The position numbers and the translations under genes were made by a program. A DNA stretch of 37,441 nt from a bacterium (GTDB lineage Bacteria; UBP6; UBA1177; JAGLDR01), in contig JAGLDR010000068.1 of assembly GCA_023145475.1 (NCBI GenBank), positions 1-37,441 of the forward strand, in the 5' to 3' direction. Of this stretch, positions 8,407-16,116 are shown in pieces (positions within the stretch are counted from its first letter, which is position 1; every line of letters begins with the position of its first letter). The notes beneath the pieces are model-generated. The model did not search any database, was not told the origin of the DNA, and saw only the letters and a list, made by a program, of their open reading frames with translations.

Positions 8407-8478
8407 GTTCAAAAAAATTCTAAAAGAAAATCAAACAAAACAACACAGCAGGTTTAAACCCCAACGAGGAGAAGTAAG

Positions 8479-8682
8479 ATGAGTAAAGGTACAGTAAAGT
8501 GGTTCAATTCAGAAAAAGGCTATGGATTTATCGCACCAGCTGATGGTGGAAAAGATTTGTTCGTACATCATTCAGAAGTACAAACCCCTGGAAGAGCAAT
8601 GCTTGACGAAGGTCAGGAAGTAGAGTACGAAGTTGGCGAAGGACAAAAAGGTCCATGCGCAGTTAATGTAGTTCCTAACTAA
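8479..8682 (+). CDS. Cold-shock protein (CspA family)
   Basis: The 67-aa product is a single cold-shock domain binding single-stranded RNA and DNA. The RNP1 motif KGYGFI and the RNP2 motif LFVHHS are intact, with the usual GTVKWFN start and a closing AVNVVPN. GAGGAG lies 7 nt before the ATG. The gene stands alone, with a clear terminator after it, and is divergent from rpsU. Members of this family act as RNA chaperones in cold adaptation or in general growth. Which paralogue this is cannot be said. Confidence 0.95.
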   Translation: MSKGTVKWFNSEKGYGFIAPADGGKDLFVHHSEVQTPGRAMLDEGQEVEYEVGEGQKGPCAVNVVPN

Positions 8683-8713
8683 GAACACATAACAGAACTT
8701 TGCATTTTATATG

Positions 8714-8746
8714 AGCCGGTTCTAACGAATCGGCTTTTTCTTTTTT
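8714..8746 (+). terminator. Intrinsic terminator of the cold-shock gene
   Basis: AGCCGGTT (8714-8721) pairs with AATCGGCT (8728-8735), with one G-T pair and a 6-nt loop, and is followed by TTTTTCTTTTTT. It lies 31 bp after the stop. It also separates this gene from the converging pncC. Confidence 0.9.
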
Positions 8747-8760
8747 ATCTCACTATTTAT

Positions 8761-9267
8761 TTAGCAGACAGCTTTAAATAACATTAGAAGCGCTTTTTTT
8801 GTCGCTTCATTGCGTATTTCGTTGCGATTTCCTGAGAATTGGTAGCGTTCGATATGGCTGTTATCAACTGTTTTGATACCAATTATGACGGTACCAACTG
8901 GTTTTTCAGCGGTTCCTCCACCTGGGCCTGCAATACCTGACACCGCTATCCCTACATCTGAATGAAGTCCTGCAAGCATTTCTGAAACGGTCTCTTTTGA
9001 AACTGCCCCGTCTGTTTCGAGTGTTTTTTCAGATACGCCTAGCAACTCTTTTTTAGATTGATTTGAATAGGTAATCAAACCGTGCGAGAAGACAGATGAA
9101 ACACCAGAAACAGAGACAAAGGCATCACAGACAAGTCCGCCGGTGCAGCTCTCTGCGATAGAAAGGGTTAATTTTTTGGATTGGAGTGTTTCAACGATTT
9201 TATGTACCATTTCCAAGATAATTTCCTCGTCGAACGGAGGTATCAAACCGACGCACGAATAGTGCAT
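8761..9267 (-). CDS. pncC: CinA C-terminal-domain protein, nicotinamide-nucleotide amidase
   Basis: The 168-aa product is the stand-alone C-terminal domain of the CinA/PncC family, which deamidates NMN to nicotinate mononucleotide in NAD recycling. Motifs seen are AESCTGGLV, VSGVSSVFSHGLITYSN, GAVSKETV and AVSGIAGPGGGTAEKPVGTV. The N-terminal molybdopterin-like half of full CinA is absent. The start is uncertain: ATG at 9267 has only AGGA about 14 nt upstream, and ATG at 9210 (MVHKIVETL) would fit the family start better but has a weak site. It begins 18 bp after the hutU stop and is probably cotranscribed with it. The family is clear; the enzymatic activity is assumed. Confidence 0.87.
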   Translation of the reverse strand: MHYSCVGLIPPFDEEIILEMVHKIVETLQSKKLTLSIAESCTGGLVCDAFVSVSGVSSVFSHGLITYSNQSKKELLGVSEKTLETDGAVSKETVSEMLAGLHSDVGIAVSGIAGPGGGTAEKPVGTVIIGIKTVDNSHIERYQFSGNRNEIRNEATKKALLMLFKAVC

Positions 9268-9285
9268 CGGAATGACACCGTCCTA

Positions 9286-11319
9286 TTATGAATTTCGTTT
9301 TTTCATTGTGCGAGCAATCAATTCATCACTCGCGATGTACGGCAATGTAATATGATACTCACCAATATGTTCACTGTTATATGTTGCTGAAGTTTCGATT
9401 GAATGGTCATTTCGTGCCCACGCGCGTCTCGCAACGCCACCCATAACATCCCATGGAAATGCGGTGTCTAAAATGGCGTCAACTCGTTTAGAGCCATCAA
9501 GTACCATGCCAAACCCACCATTGATAACTTTTCCAATTCCAACGCCGCCGCCGTTATGCAGAGCGACAAGACTCATTCCCCTCGCTGCATTGCCAGCAAA
9601 AATGGTGGTCGCCATATCAGCCATAATATTTGAGCCATCTTTTATGTTGCTCGTTTCACGGAATGGACTATCTGTTCCACCGGTATCGTGATGATCGCGG
9701 CCAAGCATAATTGGTCCAACGACACCATCTCTGACCAGAGCGTTAAATTTGAGTGCAATTGCTCGTCGCCCGCCAGCATCTTGATAGAGTATGCGCGCCT
9801 GCGTTCCAACAACCAACTTGTTTTTCATTGCGTCTTTAACCCAGTTGTAGTTGTCTCTATCTTGGTATCGCAACTCTTTACGAAGATTTTGAATAATATC
9901 AGCAGCGGCATCATCTGTCTTTTGCAAATCGTCTTGCTTGCCACTCAGACAGACCCACCGAAATGGTCCATATCCATAGTCAAACAGCTCAGGTCCGAGC
10001 ATATCCTCAACATAACTTGGCCAGATGAAGCCATCAAAGGTATTTTCACCATTTTTGGCAATATCACTGACGCCAGCATCAAAAACAGCCTTCATAAAAC
10101 TATTTCCGTAATCAAAGAAGTAACACCCTTTTTTCACGAGTGAAACGATAACTGCATAGTGCTTTTTAAGCGTTTCGTCCACCAGTTTATTAAATTTTGC
10201 TTTGTCTGCTGAAAGCATCTCTGTTCGCTCTTCAAATGAAATGCCCGTTGGACAGTAACCACCTTCGTATGCTGCGTGACAACTCGTTTGATCGCTTAAC
10301 AAATCAATGTGAATATTTTCGGTATTTGCATATTCTAATAAATCAACGATGTTGCCAACAAAAGCGATGGAGAGCGGCTTCTTATCACGCTGAGCTTCTG
10401 CCGCAACTTCAAATGCCTCTTGTGGGCTATGAGCCACAACACCAACCCACCCTTGCGAATGGCGTGTCTCAACTCTTGATGGATCAACTTCAGCAAAAAT
10501 ACCAACGCCACCAGCGATTTCGACCGCCTTTGGTTGCGCACCACTCATACCGCCAAGGCCACTTGAAACAAAAAGTTTTCCTGCAAGATTTGCATCACTT
10601 TTCACGCCAAGTATCATCCGACCAGCAATCATCAAAGTGTTGTATGTCCCATGAACAATGCCTTGAGGACCGATATACATCCAGCCTCCAGCCGTCATTT
10701 GACCATAGTTTGCCACACCAAGTGCCGCTGCACGATTAAAGTTATCAATATCATCAAACTGACCAATCATAAGACCGTTTGCCGTAATAACTCTCGGTGC
10801 CGATGAGTGGGATTTAAAAAGTCCAAGTGGATGGCCGCTGTGCAAGACAAGTGTCTGCTCTTGCGTCATCTGCTCAAGATATTTCTTGGTCAGTTGGTAC
10901 TGCATCCAATTTTGGCAGACAGCGCCCGTTTCACCGTAGGTAATCAGTTCATAAGGATAGAGCGCCGTCTCAAAGCTGAGATTGTTATCAATCATCACCT
11001 GAAACGCCCTGCCCTCAATGCAATTCCCTTTGTATTCATCTATCGATTTTCCATAGAGACGACCTTTCGGACGAAAACGATAGCCATAGATGCGTCCTTT
11101 AGTGAGCAATTCATCTAAAAATTCTGGTGCAACCGTTTCATGATACTCTTCTCGAACATAACGAAGGGCATTTTTCAGTGCAAGAGCAATCTCACTCTCA
11201 TTCAAGGTAAGCTCGCGTTTTGGAGCGCGTCTATATTGAGAATCAAAGTGCGGATATTCCGGCAAATCGCCGTCTAATTTAATGGTCATCGCTTGTGAAA
11301 TGTCACTGTTTGTAAGCAT
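9286..11319 (-). CDS. hutU: Urocanate hydratase (urocanase), long form
   Basis: The 677-aa product belongs to the urocanase family, which uses NAD+ as an electrophile to convert urocanate to imidazolone propionate in histidine breakdown. ATG at 11319 has AAGGAG 7 nt upstream. The sequence shows the family block HSGHPLGLF, the Gly-rich segment SSGLGGMSGAQPKA (dinucleotide-binding region), and a late QARILYQDAGGRRAIA stretch. The length is near that of eukaryotic and some bacterial long urocanases, about 120 aa longer than the Pseudomonas or Bacillus enzyme. No hutH, hutI or hutG lies nearby, so any pathway genes are elsewhere or missing. pncC follows 18 bp downstream. The family is certain; the pathway context is not. 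Confidence 0.95.
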   Translation of the reverse strand: MLTNSDISQAMTIKLDGDLPEYPHFDSQYRRAPKRELTLNESEIALALKNALRYVREEYHETVAPEFLDELLTKGRIYGYRFRPKGRLYGKSIDEYKGNCIEGRAFQVMIDNNLSFETALYPYELITYGETGAVCQNWMQYQLTKKYLEQMTQEQTLVLHSGHPLGLFKSHSSAPRVITANGLMIGQFDDIDNFNRAAALGVANYGQMTAGGWMYIGPQGIVHGTYNTLMIAGRMILGVKSDANLAGKLFVSSGLGGMSGAQPKAVEIAGGVGIFAEVDPSRVETRHSQGWVGVVAHSPQEAFEVAAEAQRDKKPLSIAFVGNIVDLLEYANTENIHIDLLSDQTSCHAAYEGGYCPTGISFEERTEMLSADKAKFNKLVDETLKKHYAVIVSLVKKGCYFFDYGNSFMKAVFDAGVSDIAKNGENTFDGFIWPSYVEDMLGPELFDYGYGPFRWVCLSGKQDDLQKTDDAAADIIQNLRKELRYQDRDNYNWVKDAMKNKLVVGTQARILYQDAGGRRAIALKFNALVRDGVVGPIMLGRDHHDTGGTDSPFRETSNIKDGSNIMADMATTIFAGNAARGMSLVALHNGGGVGIGKVINGGFGMVLDGSKRVDAILDTAFPWDVMGGVARRAWARNDHSIETSATYNSEHIGEYHITLPYIASDELIARTMKKRNS

Positions 11320-11346
11320 TACTTTTCTCCTTATCGTTATAGTAAG

Positions 11347-11373
11347 TGGTATCATCCCGTTGACTTGATACCA
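11347..11373. promoter_or_regulatory. Inverted repeat between hutU and the divergent operon, possible operator
   Basis: TGGTATCA (11347-11354) and TGATACCA (11366-11373) are perfect 8-bp arms with an 11-bp spacer. On the minus strand a weak promoter for hutU (TATAAA at 11387-11392) would put the repeat just downstream of the start site, a typical repressor position. On the plus strand the spacer contains TTGACT (11360-11365), with a weak TAGTTT 17 bp on, so the repeat could also affect the divergent genes. It could instead be a leader hairpin. The regulator is unknown. Confidence 0.4.
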
Positions 11374-11501
11374 TCCTTCGTTTAGTTTTATATCTTTTAA
11401 AATAAAAGAGCAAGAAATTGGAAAAATCATCAGATTATATTACTATGGCAACGGATAGATATGAATGAGGTTTTGCTATCAAATTTTTCTCTCAGAAAAC
11501 A

Positions 11502-12758
11502 GTGTATATTACGCTTTTTGTCTCACTATTTCTGCTTATGGGACTTTTTTTCGATCAGCAGCAGCACAAGTTTCACTTCTACCTTCATCTCTATGGTCGC
11601 ACTCCAAGCGAAACAAAGAAGGCCGTCGTGATGATAATGGCAAAAGATGGTGCAATTGTTCAAAATCCACAACTGACAATTAATGGTCAAAAAAAAGAGG
11701 GGAATCTTATCACAATCGACCCGTCTGTTCGCGCAATCGAGACAGATGTCGATGGTTTTCAAGCTCGTTTTGAGATTTCGTGGGAAGAGATGGTTAATAA
11801 AGCGCGATTTTTGCCAGAGAATCACTCATTTACTCAGCAAGAGATACATGCATCAAAACGGATAAAAGAGACAAGTTTTATCGGAGGGCGAGAGATTTTT
11901 CTTCTCCCTACATCATTTCGAATGGTGGCTGAATTTGATGTGCCAGGCTATATTTACTGTCTCAAAGGTGGTAAGCCCTGCTCTGACAACTCACTGAGCC
12001 TCGATGGCAAGGAGTATCCTCTTAAAAATGGCGTTGCTGAAGTTATCTTTAAAATGCCGCCATCAACAATGGCTGTCATATCTTTTCCTGATGGAGCAAT
12101 GGGTGCTGTTGGGTTTCCCTTTAAAGGCAAAATGTTTTGGTGGGATGAAGCAAAAGAAGTGTTATCACTTCAGACACTTATTCCTGTGAGACGCATTGTA
12201 ATTGACTGTTTTAAAAAAGAAAAATGGCTGTTTTCTGACGCAGTAAGCTCGGAAGGTATCTTAACATTACCTCGCAGATATGAACAGTGTGATCGTATTC
12301 AAGCATCATTTGATAGCGGTAATCCTGGCCGCAGTTTTGCTGTTTTCACCTCTCACTCTGAGGGTGATACTCAAGTTGTCGATCCCTACTACAACGCTCT
12401 AGTAGAGAAAATAACTCTTTTTGGCGAAAATCATCTGCAAATATTCTCTCGAATCTATCAACGCTCATTTTTTATCCCTCTTGTCCATCTCTATAACGGC
12501 AGAGTACAAGAGAAGCTGTTTGCGGAACATCAACGGTCAAAAATGGCTCTACTCTGGTGGGGAATAGCATCTATTCTTATATTTGGAATCCTCTTTTTCT
12601 CCTATTCAGTGTTGAGAGAAATAAAGGTGGTAGAAGATGAAGATGGAGAGCTTCTGACTCACTCATTTAACAAACAAATGGTGGCACTTATAGCATCATC
12701 GGCACTGCTGTCACTGTTTGCATTCGGACTTCTTTATTTACTTAAACATATGGCGTAA
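11502..12758 (+). CDS. Membrane-anchored protein of unknown function
   Basis: The product is about 418 aa. Residues 1-17 are a hydrophobic anchor or signal. A mostly hydrophilic, probably beta-rich region of about 320 residues follows, then two C-terminal membrane segments (about 346-367 and 392-416) separated by a short charged loop. I recognise no family. The start is unusual: GTG at 11502 has no Shine-Dalgarno sequence. An in-frame ATC at 11478 lies 7 nt after GAGG and would give a typical lysine-then-hydrophobic N-terminus, so initiation at ATC or a sequencing error should be considered. It ends 3 bp before mutL and so heads the mutL-miaA operon. Topology suggests a large domain outside the cytoplasm held by both ends. 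Confidence 0.72.
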   Translation: MYITLFVSLFLLMGLFFDQQQHKFHFYLHLYGRTPSETKKAVVMIMAKDGAIVQNPQLTINGQKKEGNLITIDPSVRAIETDVDGFQARFEISWEEMVNKARFLPENHSFTQQEIHASKRIKETSFIGGREIFLLPTSFRMVAEFDVPGYIYCLKGGKPCSDNSLSLDGKEYPLKNGVAEVIFKMPPSTMAVISFPDGAMGAVGFPFKGKMFWWDEAKEVLSLQTLIPVRRIVIDCFKKEKWLFSDAVSSEGILTLPRRYEQCDRIQASFDSGNPGRSFAVFTSHSEGDTQVVDPYYNALVEKITLFGENHLQIFSRIYQRSFFIPLVHLYNGRVQEKLFAEHQRSKMALLWWGIASILIFGILFFSYSVLREIKVVEDEDGELLTHSFNKQMVALIASSALLSLFAFGLLYLLKHMA

Positions 12759-12761
12759 CTA

Positions 12762-14483
12762 ATGGGAAAAATTGAACTATTACCAGAGCAACTTATCAAC
12801 AAAATTGCAGCAGGAGAGGTAGTCGAACGACCACTTTCTGTAGTAAAAGAGCTGATTGAAAACAGTATTGATGCCAATGCATCAGAGATAACAATTGAGC
12901 TGAAAAAAGGCGGAAAAGCACTTATTAAAATTCGTGATGATGGCGATGGAATGGAAGAGAGTGATATATTTCTCGCACTTGAACGATACGCAACAAGTAA
13001 AATGGTCGATTTGAGTGATTTGAAAAGCATTAAGACACTTGGTTTTCGTGGCGAGGCTCTCCCCTCAATTGCTGCAGTATCTCGAATGAAAGTTGCAAGT
13101 GCGACAACTCATGGCGAAGGATATTTTATTGAATACGCAGATAGCATTCTGAGAAAGAATGGTGCAACACCAATGGCAAAAGGGACTGAAATTACGGTTG
13201 CAAACCTTTTCTTCAACATTCCCGTTCGCCGTAAATTCCTCAAAAGCGATGATAGAGAGCTTGCGCTAGTCAGAGAGATGATTCAAAAGATTGCTGTCCA
13301 ATATCCGCACATTGCATTTACCCTTATTCATAACGAACGAAAACTTTTTTTCTATCCGCAAAGCAGTTCAAAAGAGCAACGACTGTTAACGGTGTGGCAT
13401 GTTTCAAAAGAGGCGATTGCAACGCAATCAGATGATGAAAACAATGAACAAATCAGCGTCAGTGTTGGAACACCATTTGCCACCTTCAGTGGGCCATCTA
13501 TTGTTGCAGTAAACGGGCGGATTATCAACGACAGACGGATAAATGGCGTGGTATACCGAACATTTAGGGAGACGGTTGGTGGCGCTTTTTCAGCTCCATT
13601 TGCACTCTTTTTGCAACTTAATCCTACCTCACTTGATGTCAATGTCCATCCGACAAAACTTGAGGTACGATTTGTTGATGAGAAAAAACTGTTTGTGCGT
13701 ATTGAACGGCTGTTAAAAGAGGCATTACATTCATTCCGCGAATCCGCACCAATTCCCCCCACTGTAGGGACGGACCTGCGTGTCCGCTCGTCGGGAAATG
13801 GACAACCGTCCGAATATGGGCAAACACAGAGGTCAAACCCAACATATATTCGTGAACAGACACCGCTCTGGAATAACGAAACAGAGGGCGAAGATTTCAA
13901 AACCATTTTCAAAAATTATGCGGTGCATGGAACGGTTTTTGGACTCTATATTGTTGTTGAAATGGAAAACACTCTCTATTTAATTGATCAACACGCCAGC
14001 CATGAACGGATAACCTTCAATAAGATGAAAGAGCTCGTAAAACGAAAAAGTGGACTCTCTCAAATGTTTATCACGCCCTCCGTTTTGCAACTATCGCCCG
14101 AAGAGATGGTGCTCCTTTCAGAAAACAGTGAGCTCTTTGACAATCTCGGCTTTATTCTCGAACCATTTGATGAAAAAACAGCACTTCTACGAGGTGTGCC
14201 AGCACTTGGAATGGAGGTAGAGTGGACGCAGTTAGTGAAAGAGATGTTTGGTGAACTCAAGAGAGATGGCGACATCTCTGCGTTTAATGAAGAGTTTCTC
14301 GGCTTTGTCGCAACGAGGGCATGCCATGCATCAGTCAGAAATAACGACGCATTGAATGACGGTCAAATTGAAGCACTGCTGAAAGATATCAACATTTCAA
14401 ACGCACTCACCTGCCCCCACGGTCGACCATTCTTTTTCAAAATCACGAAAGATGAGATTGAAAAACAGGTGAAACGCCGATGA
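12762..14483 (+). CDS. mutL: DNA mismatch repair protein MutL
   Basis: The 573-aa product is the GHKL ATPase that links MutS mismatch recognition to strand removal. The ATPase domain has ELIENSIDA, IRDDGDGM, YATSK and TLGFRGEALPSI; the transducer domain ends near residue 330 with NVHPTKLEVRF. A linker (about 333-380) follows, then the C-terminal dimerisation domain with DQHASHERITFN, ACHAS and CPHGRPFFF. The endonuclease motif DQHA(X)2E(X)4E is nearly complete, but the last Glu is Asn, so nicking activity is uncertain. The linker DNA at 13763-13811 looks like an inserted palindromic repeat. The stop overlaps the miaA start (ATGA), the classical mutL-miaA coupling. Confidence 0.95.
   Translation: MGKIELLPEQLINKIAAGEVVERPLSVVKELIENSIDANASEITIELKKGGKALIKIRDDGDGMEESDIFLALERYATSKMVDLSDLKSIKTLGFRGEALPSIAAVSRMKVASATTHGEGYFIEYADSILRKNGATPMAKGTEITVANLFFNIPVRRKFLKSDDRELALVREMIQKIAVQYPHIAFTLIHNERKLFFYPQSSSKEQRLLTVWHVSKEAIATQSDDENNEQISVSVGTPFATFSGPSIVAVNGRIINDRRINGVVYRTFRETVGGAFSAPFALFLQLNPTSLDVNVHPTKLEVRFVDEKKLFVRIERLLKEALHSFRESAPIPPTVGTDLRVRSSGNGQPSEYGQTQRSNPTYIREQTPLWNNETEGEDFKTIFKNYAVHGTVFGLYIVVEMENTLYLIDQHASHERITFNKMKELVKRKSGLSQMFITPSVLQLSPEEMVLLSENSELFDNLGFILEPFDEKTALLRGVPALGMEVEWTQLVKEMFGELKRDGDISAFNEEFLGFVATRACHASVRNNDALNDGQIEALLKDINISNALTCPHGRPFFFKITKDEIEKQVKRR
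13763..13811. repeat. Short palindromic repeat-like insert inside the mutL linker
   Basis: TGTAGGGACGGAC begins a GC-richer patch in which CGGAC (13771-13775) pairs with GTCCG (13782-13786) around a 6-nt loop. A second small hairpin, GGAC-aacc-GTCC (13800-13811), follows. The TGTAGGG(G/A)CGG... start resembles dispersed palindromic elements seen in many environmental genomes; this comparison is from memory. It stays in frame and lies in the unconserved linker (residues about 333-350), where an insertion would be tolerated. Confidence 0.45.
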
Positions 14484-15397
14484 CACTTATTGTTATTGTT
14501 GGTCCTACCGCATCAGGAAAAAGTAGTATTGCTCATAAATGTGCACTCGATTTCAATGGTGAGATTGTGGGTGCGGACTCTGTGCAAATATATCAAAATT
14601 TGGTAATTGGCTCGGCAGCGCCAACGGCAGAAGAGCAATCTGAAGTGCCGTATCATCTTGTTGGAACACACTCGCTTGATGACGAAATCAATGTCGCAAC
14701 ATTTATTACTGAGGCTCATGCAGCCATTGATGATATTATAGCGAGAGGCAAGGTGCCAATTATGGTTGGTGGCACACATTTCTGGGTTGATACATTTCTT
14801 GATGGGCTCAGTCCAATCCCACACTTTAACGAAGAAGAAAAAGAGAAGGTACGCACAAAATATGCAGAGTATCCGGTTGAAAAACTTTTTGAGGAGTTGC
14901 AAAAGATAGATCCAATCTGGGCAGAAAATATCTCCTCTCCACAGGATAGACAACGCATTTTAAGAGGACTTGAAGTCTTTTTACTCACCGGAAAACCGCT
15001 TTCACACTTTCATACACTTCCTCGCGAAGGTGGATATGATAAACCCTATCTCAAAATCGCCGTCCACCGCTCACGCAAAGCTATTATTGAACGCATAGAA
15101 AAACGAACGAAAATAATGATTTCAAATGGCATTATTGATGAAGTGAAGGCATTGAGAGAGAGAGGCTACACCGCAGACAACTGCCGCCCACTCGCCACCA
15201 TCGGTTATAAAGAGACAAACGACTTTCTTAATGGAACAATAGAGAGTCGCGAACAGCTTGAAGAACTCATCGCAATTCACACTCGCCAACTGGCAAAACG
15301 GCAAATGATATGGCTCCGGAAAGATGAGAAATCGCTCTGGATACAGGAACAGGCAACACTTAAGAAGATTGTGGAACTGTTTCAAAACGAAAAATAG
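14480..15397 (+). CDS. miaA: tRNA dimethylallyltransferase
   Basis: The 305-aa enzyme adds dimethylallyl to N6 of A37 in tRNAs that read UNN codons. It shows the P-loop GPTASGKS (8-15), the family motif GADSVQIYQ (canonical ADSxQxYR), VGGTHFWVDTFLDGL, and RLATIGY-like ATIGYKE near the end. The ATG overlaps the mutL stop in ATGA, so translation is coupled. The length is normal. It is the last gene of the operon starting with the unknown membrane protein; the next gene has its own strong promoter. Confidence 0.95.
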   Translation: MTLIVIVGPTASGKSSIAHKCALDFNGEIVGADSVQIYQNLVIGSAAPTAEEQSEVPYHLVGTHSLDDEINVATFITEAHAAIDDIIARGKVPIMVGGTHFWVDTFLDGLSPIPHFNEEEKEKVRTKYAEYPVEKLFEELQKIDPIWAENISSPQDRQRILRGLEVFLLTGKPLSHFHTLPREGGYDKPYLKIAVHRSRKAIIERIEKRTKIMISNGIIDEVKALRERGYTADNCRPLATIGYKETNDFLNGTIESREQLEELIAIHTRQLAKRQMIWLRKDEKSLWIQEQATLKKIVELFQNEK

Positions 15398-15458
15398 AAT
15401 CCAGTCCACCCATCTAAAACACGCATCTTCTATCAAAAGCTTTTTCTTACTAATTCTC

Positions 15459-15487
15459 TTGACTTACAAACCGCTTTTTGCTATAAT
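15459..15487 (+). promoter_or_regulatory. Near-consensus sigma70 promoter of the CarD-family gene
   Basis: TTGACT (15459-15464), a 17-bp spacer and a perfect TATAAT (15482-15487) make this one of the two best promoters in the window. The start would fall near 15494, giving a leader of about 29 nt with GAGGAGG before the ATG. Confidence 0.85.
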
Positions 15488-15522
15488 GTTGCTCGTTAGT
15501 GTTCTTAACCGAGGAGGTACAA

Positions 15523-16008
15523 ATGAAACGATTTAACTTGGGAGACCTTGCTGTCTATCCAAACCACGGTGTCGGAAAAGTTGTCTCAATCGAAGAGAAA
15601 CGACTTGGGAGTGACACAGTTAGTTGTTATGTAATTACCACTCTCTCCTCTGCTTCTAAACTTTTTGTCCCTATTGAAAGTGCTGGAAGACTGGGCTTAC
15701 GAGGCATTACACCTCAATCTGAAACGACTGATGTCTATCGCTGTTTTGAATCGAAAAACCCTGATTTGTTACGAATGAATTGGAACAAGCGTTATCGCTT
15801 TCTCCAAGACAAGATGAAACTGGGAACAGCATATGATGTTGCAATGGTTATCAGTGACTTGCTCTATCTTAAAAAGCTCAAAGGTCTCAGCTACGGTGAG
15901 GAGAAACTTCTAACTGATGCTGAAGATATCTTGACGACAGAGCTCAGTATTGCAGAAGAAATTCCAAAATCTGATGTGAAAGATAAAATCCACAACATTA
16001 TTGCATAG
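15523..16008 (+). CDS. CarD/CdnL-family transcription regulator
   Basis: The 161-aa product starts with the RNA-polymerase-interacting Tudor-like domain (FNLGDLAVYPNHGVGKVVSI), which in CarD/CdnL binds the beta subunit. A helical C-terminal DNA-binding domain follows (about 75-155), with MNWNKRYRFLQDKM and DLLYLKKLKGLSYGEEKLL. Family members stabilise open promoter complexes, notably at rRNA promoters, and are essential in several bacteria. ATG at 15523 follows GAGGAGG with ideal spacing; a longer frame would start inside the promoter. The gene stands behind its own strong promoter and before the exonuclease gene. The family is firm; targets are unknown. Confidence 0.93.
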   Translation: MKRFNLGDLAVYPNHGVGKVVSIEEKRLGSDTVSCYVITTLSSASKLFVPIESAGRLGLRGITPQSETTDVYRCFESKNPDLLRMNWNKRYRFLQDKMKLGTAYDVAMVISDLLYLKKLKGLSYGEEKLLTDAEDILTTELSIAEEIPKSDVKDKIHNIIA

Positions 16009-16064
16009 TAAACCCTTCCCTTTGCAAAAAAAATCATTTTAATTCAAATAAAAACATTTTTGTT

Positions 16065-16092
16065 TTGACTATTATTTTCTTAAAGGTAGTCT
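16065..16092 (+). promoter_or_regulatory. Candidate promoter of the exonuclease gene
   Basis: TTGACT (16065-16070) is followed 16 bp later by TAGTCT (16087-16092). The -35 is good and the -10 poor. It lies 25 bp before the ATG. CCTTCCCTTTG near 16015 is complementary to the Shine-Dalgarno region CAAAGGGAGG, so readthrough transcripts from carD could mask this start; that is speculative. Confidence 0.38.
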
Positions 16093-16116
16093 ATTGTTAT
16101 CCAAAGGGAGGATGGC

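Noticed and set aside
8707-8760. csp terminator hairpin as a terminator for pncC on the minus strand
   Set aside because: Read on the minus strand, the hairpin is followed by CATATAAAATG rather than a T-run, so it serves mainly the plus strand.
9688-10739. Plus-strand open frames inside hutU
   Set aside because: They are shadows of hutU on the opposite strand, with no signals of their own.
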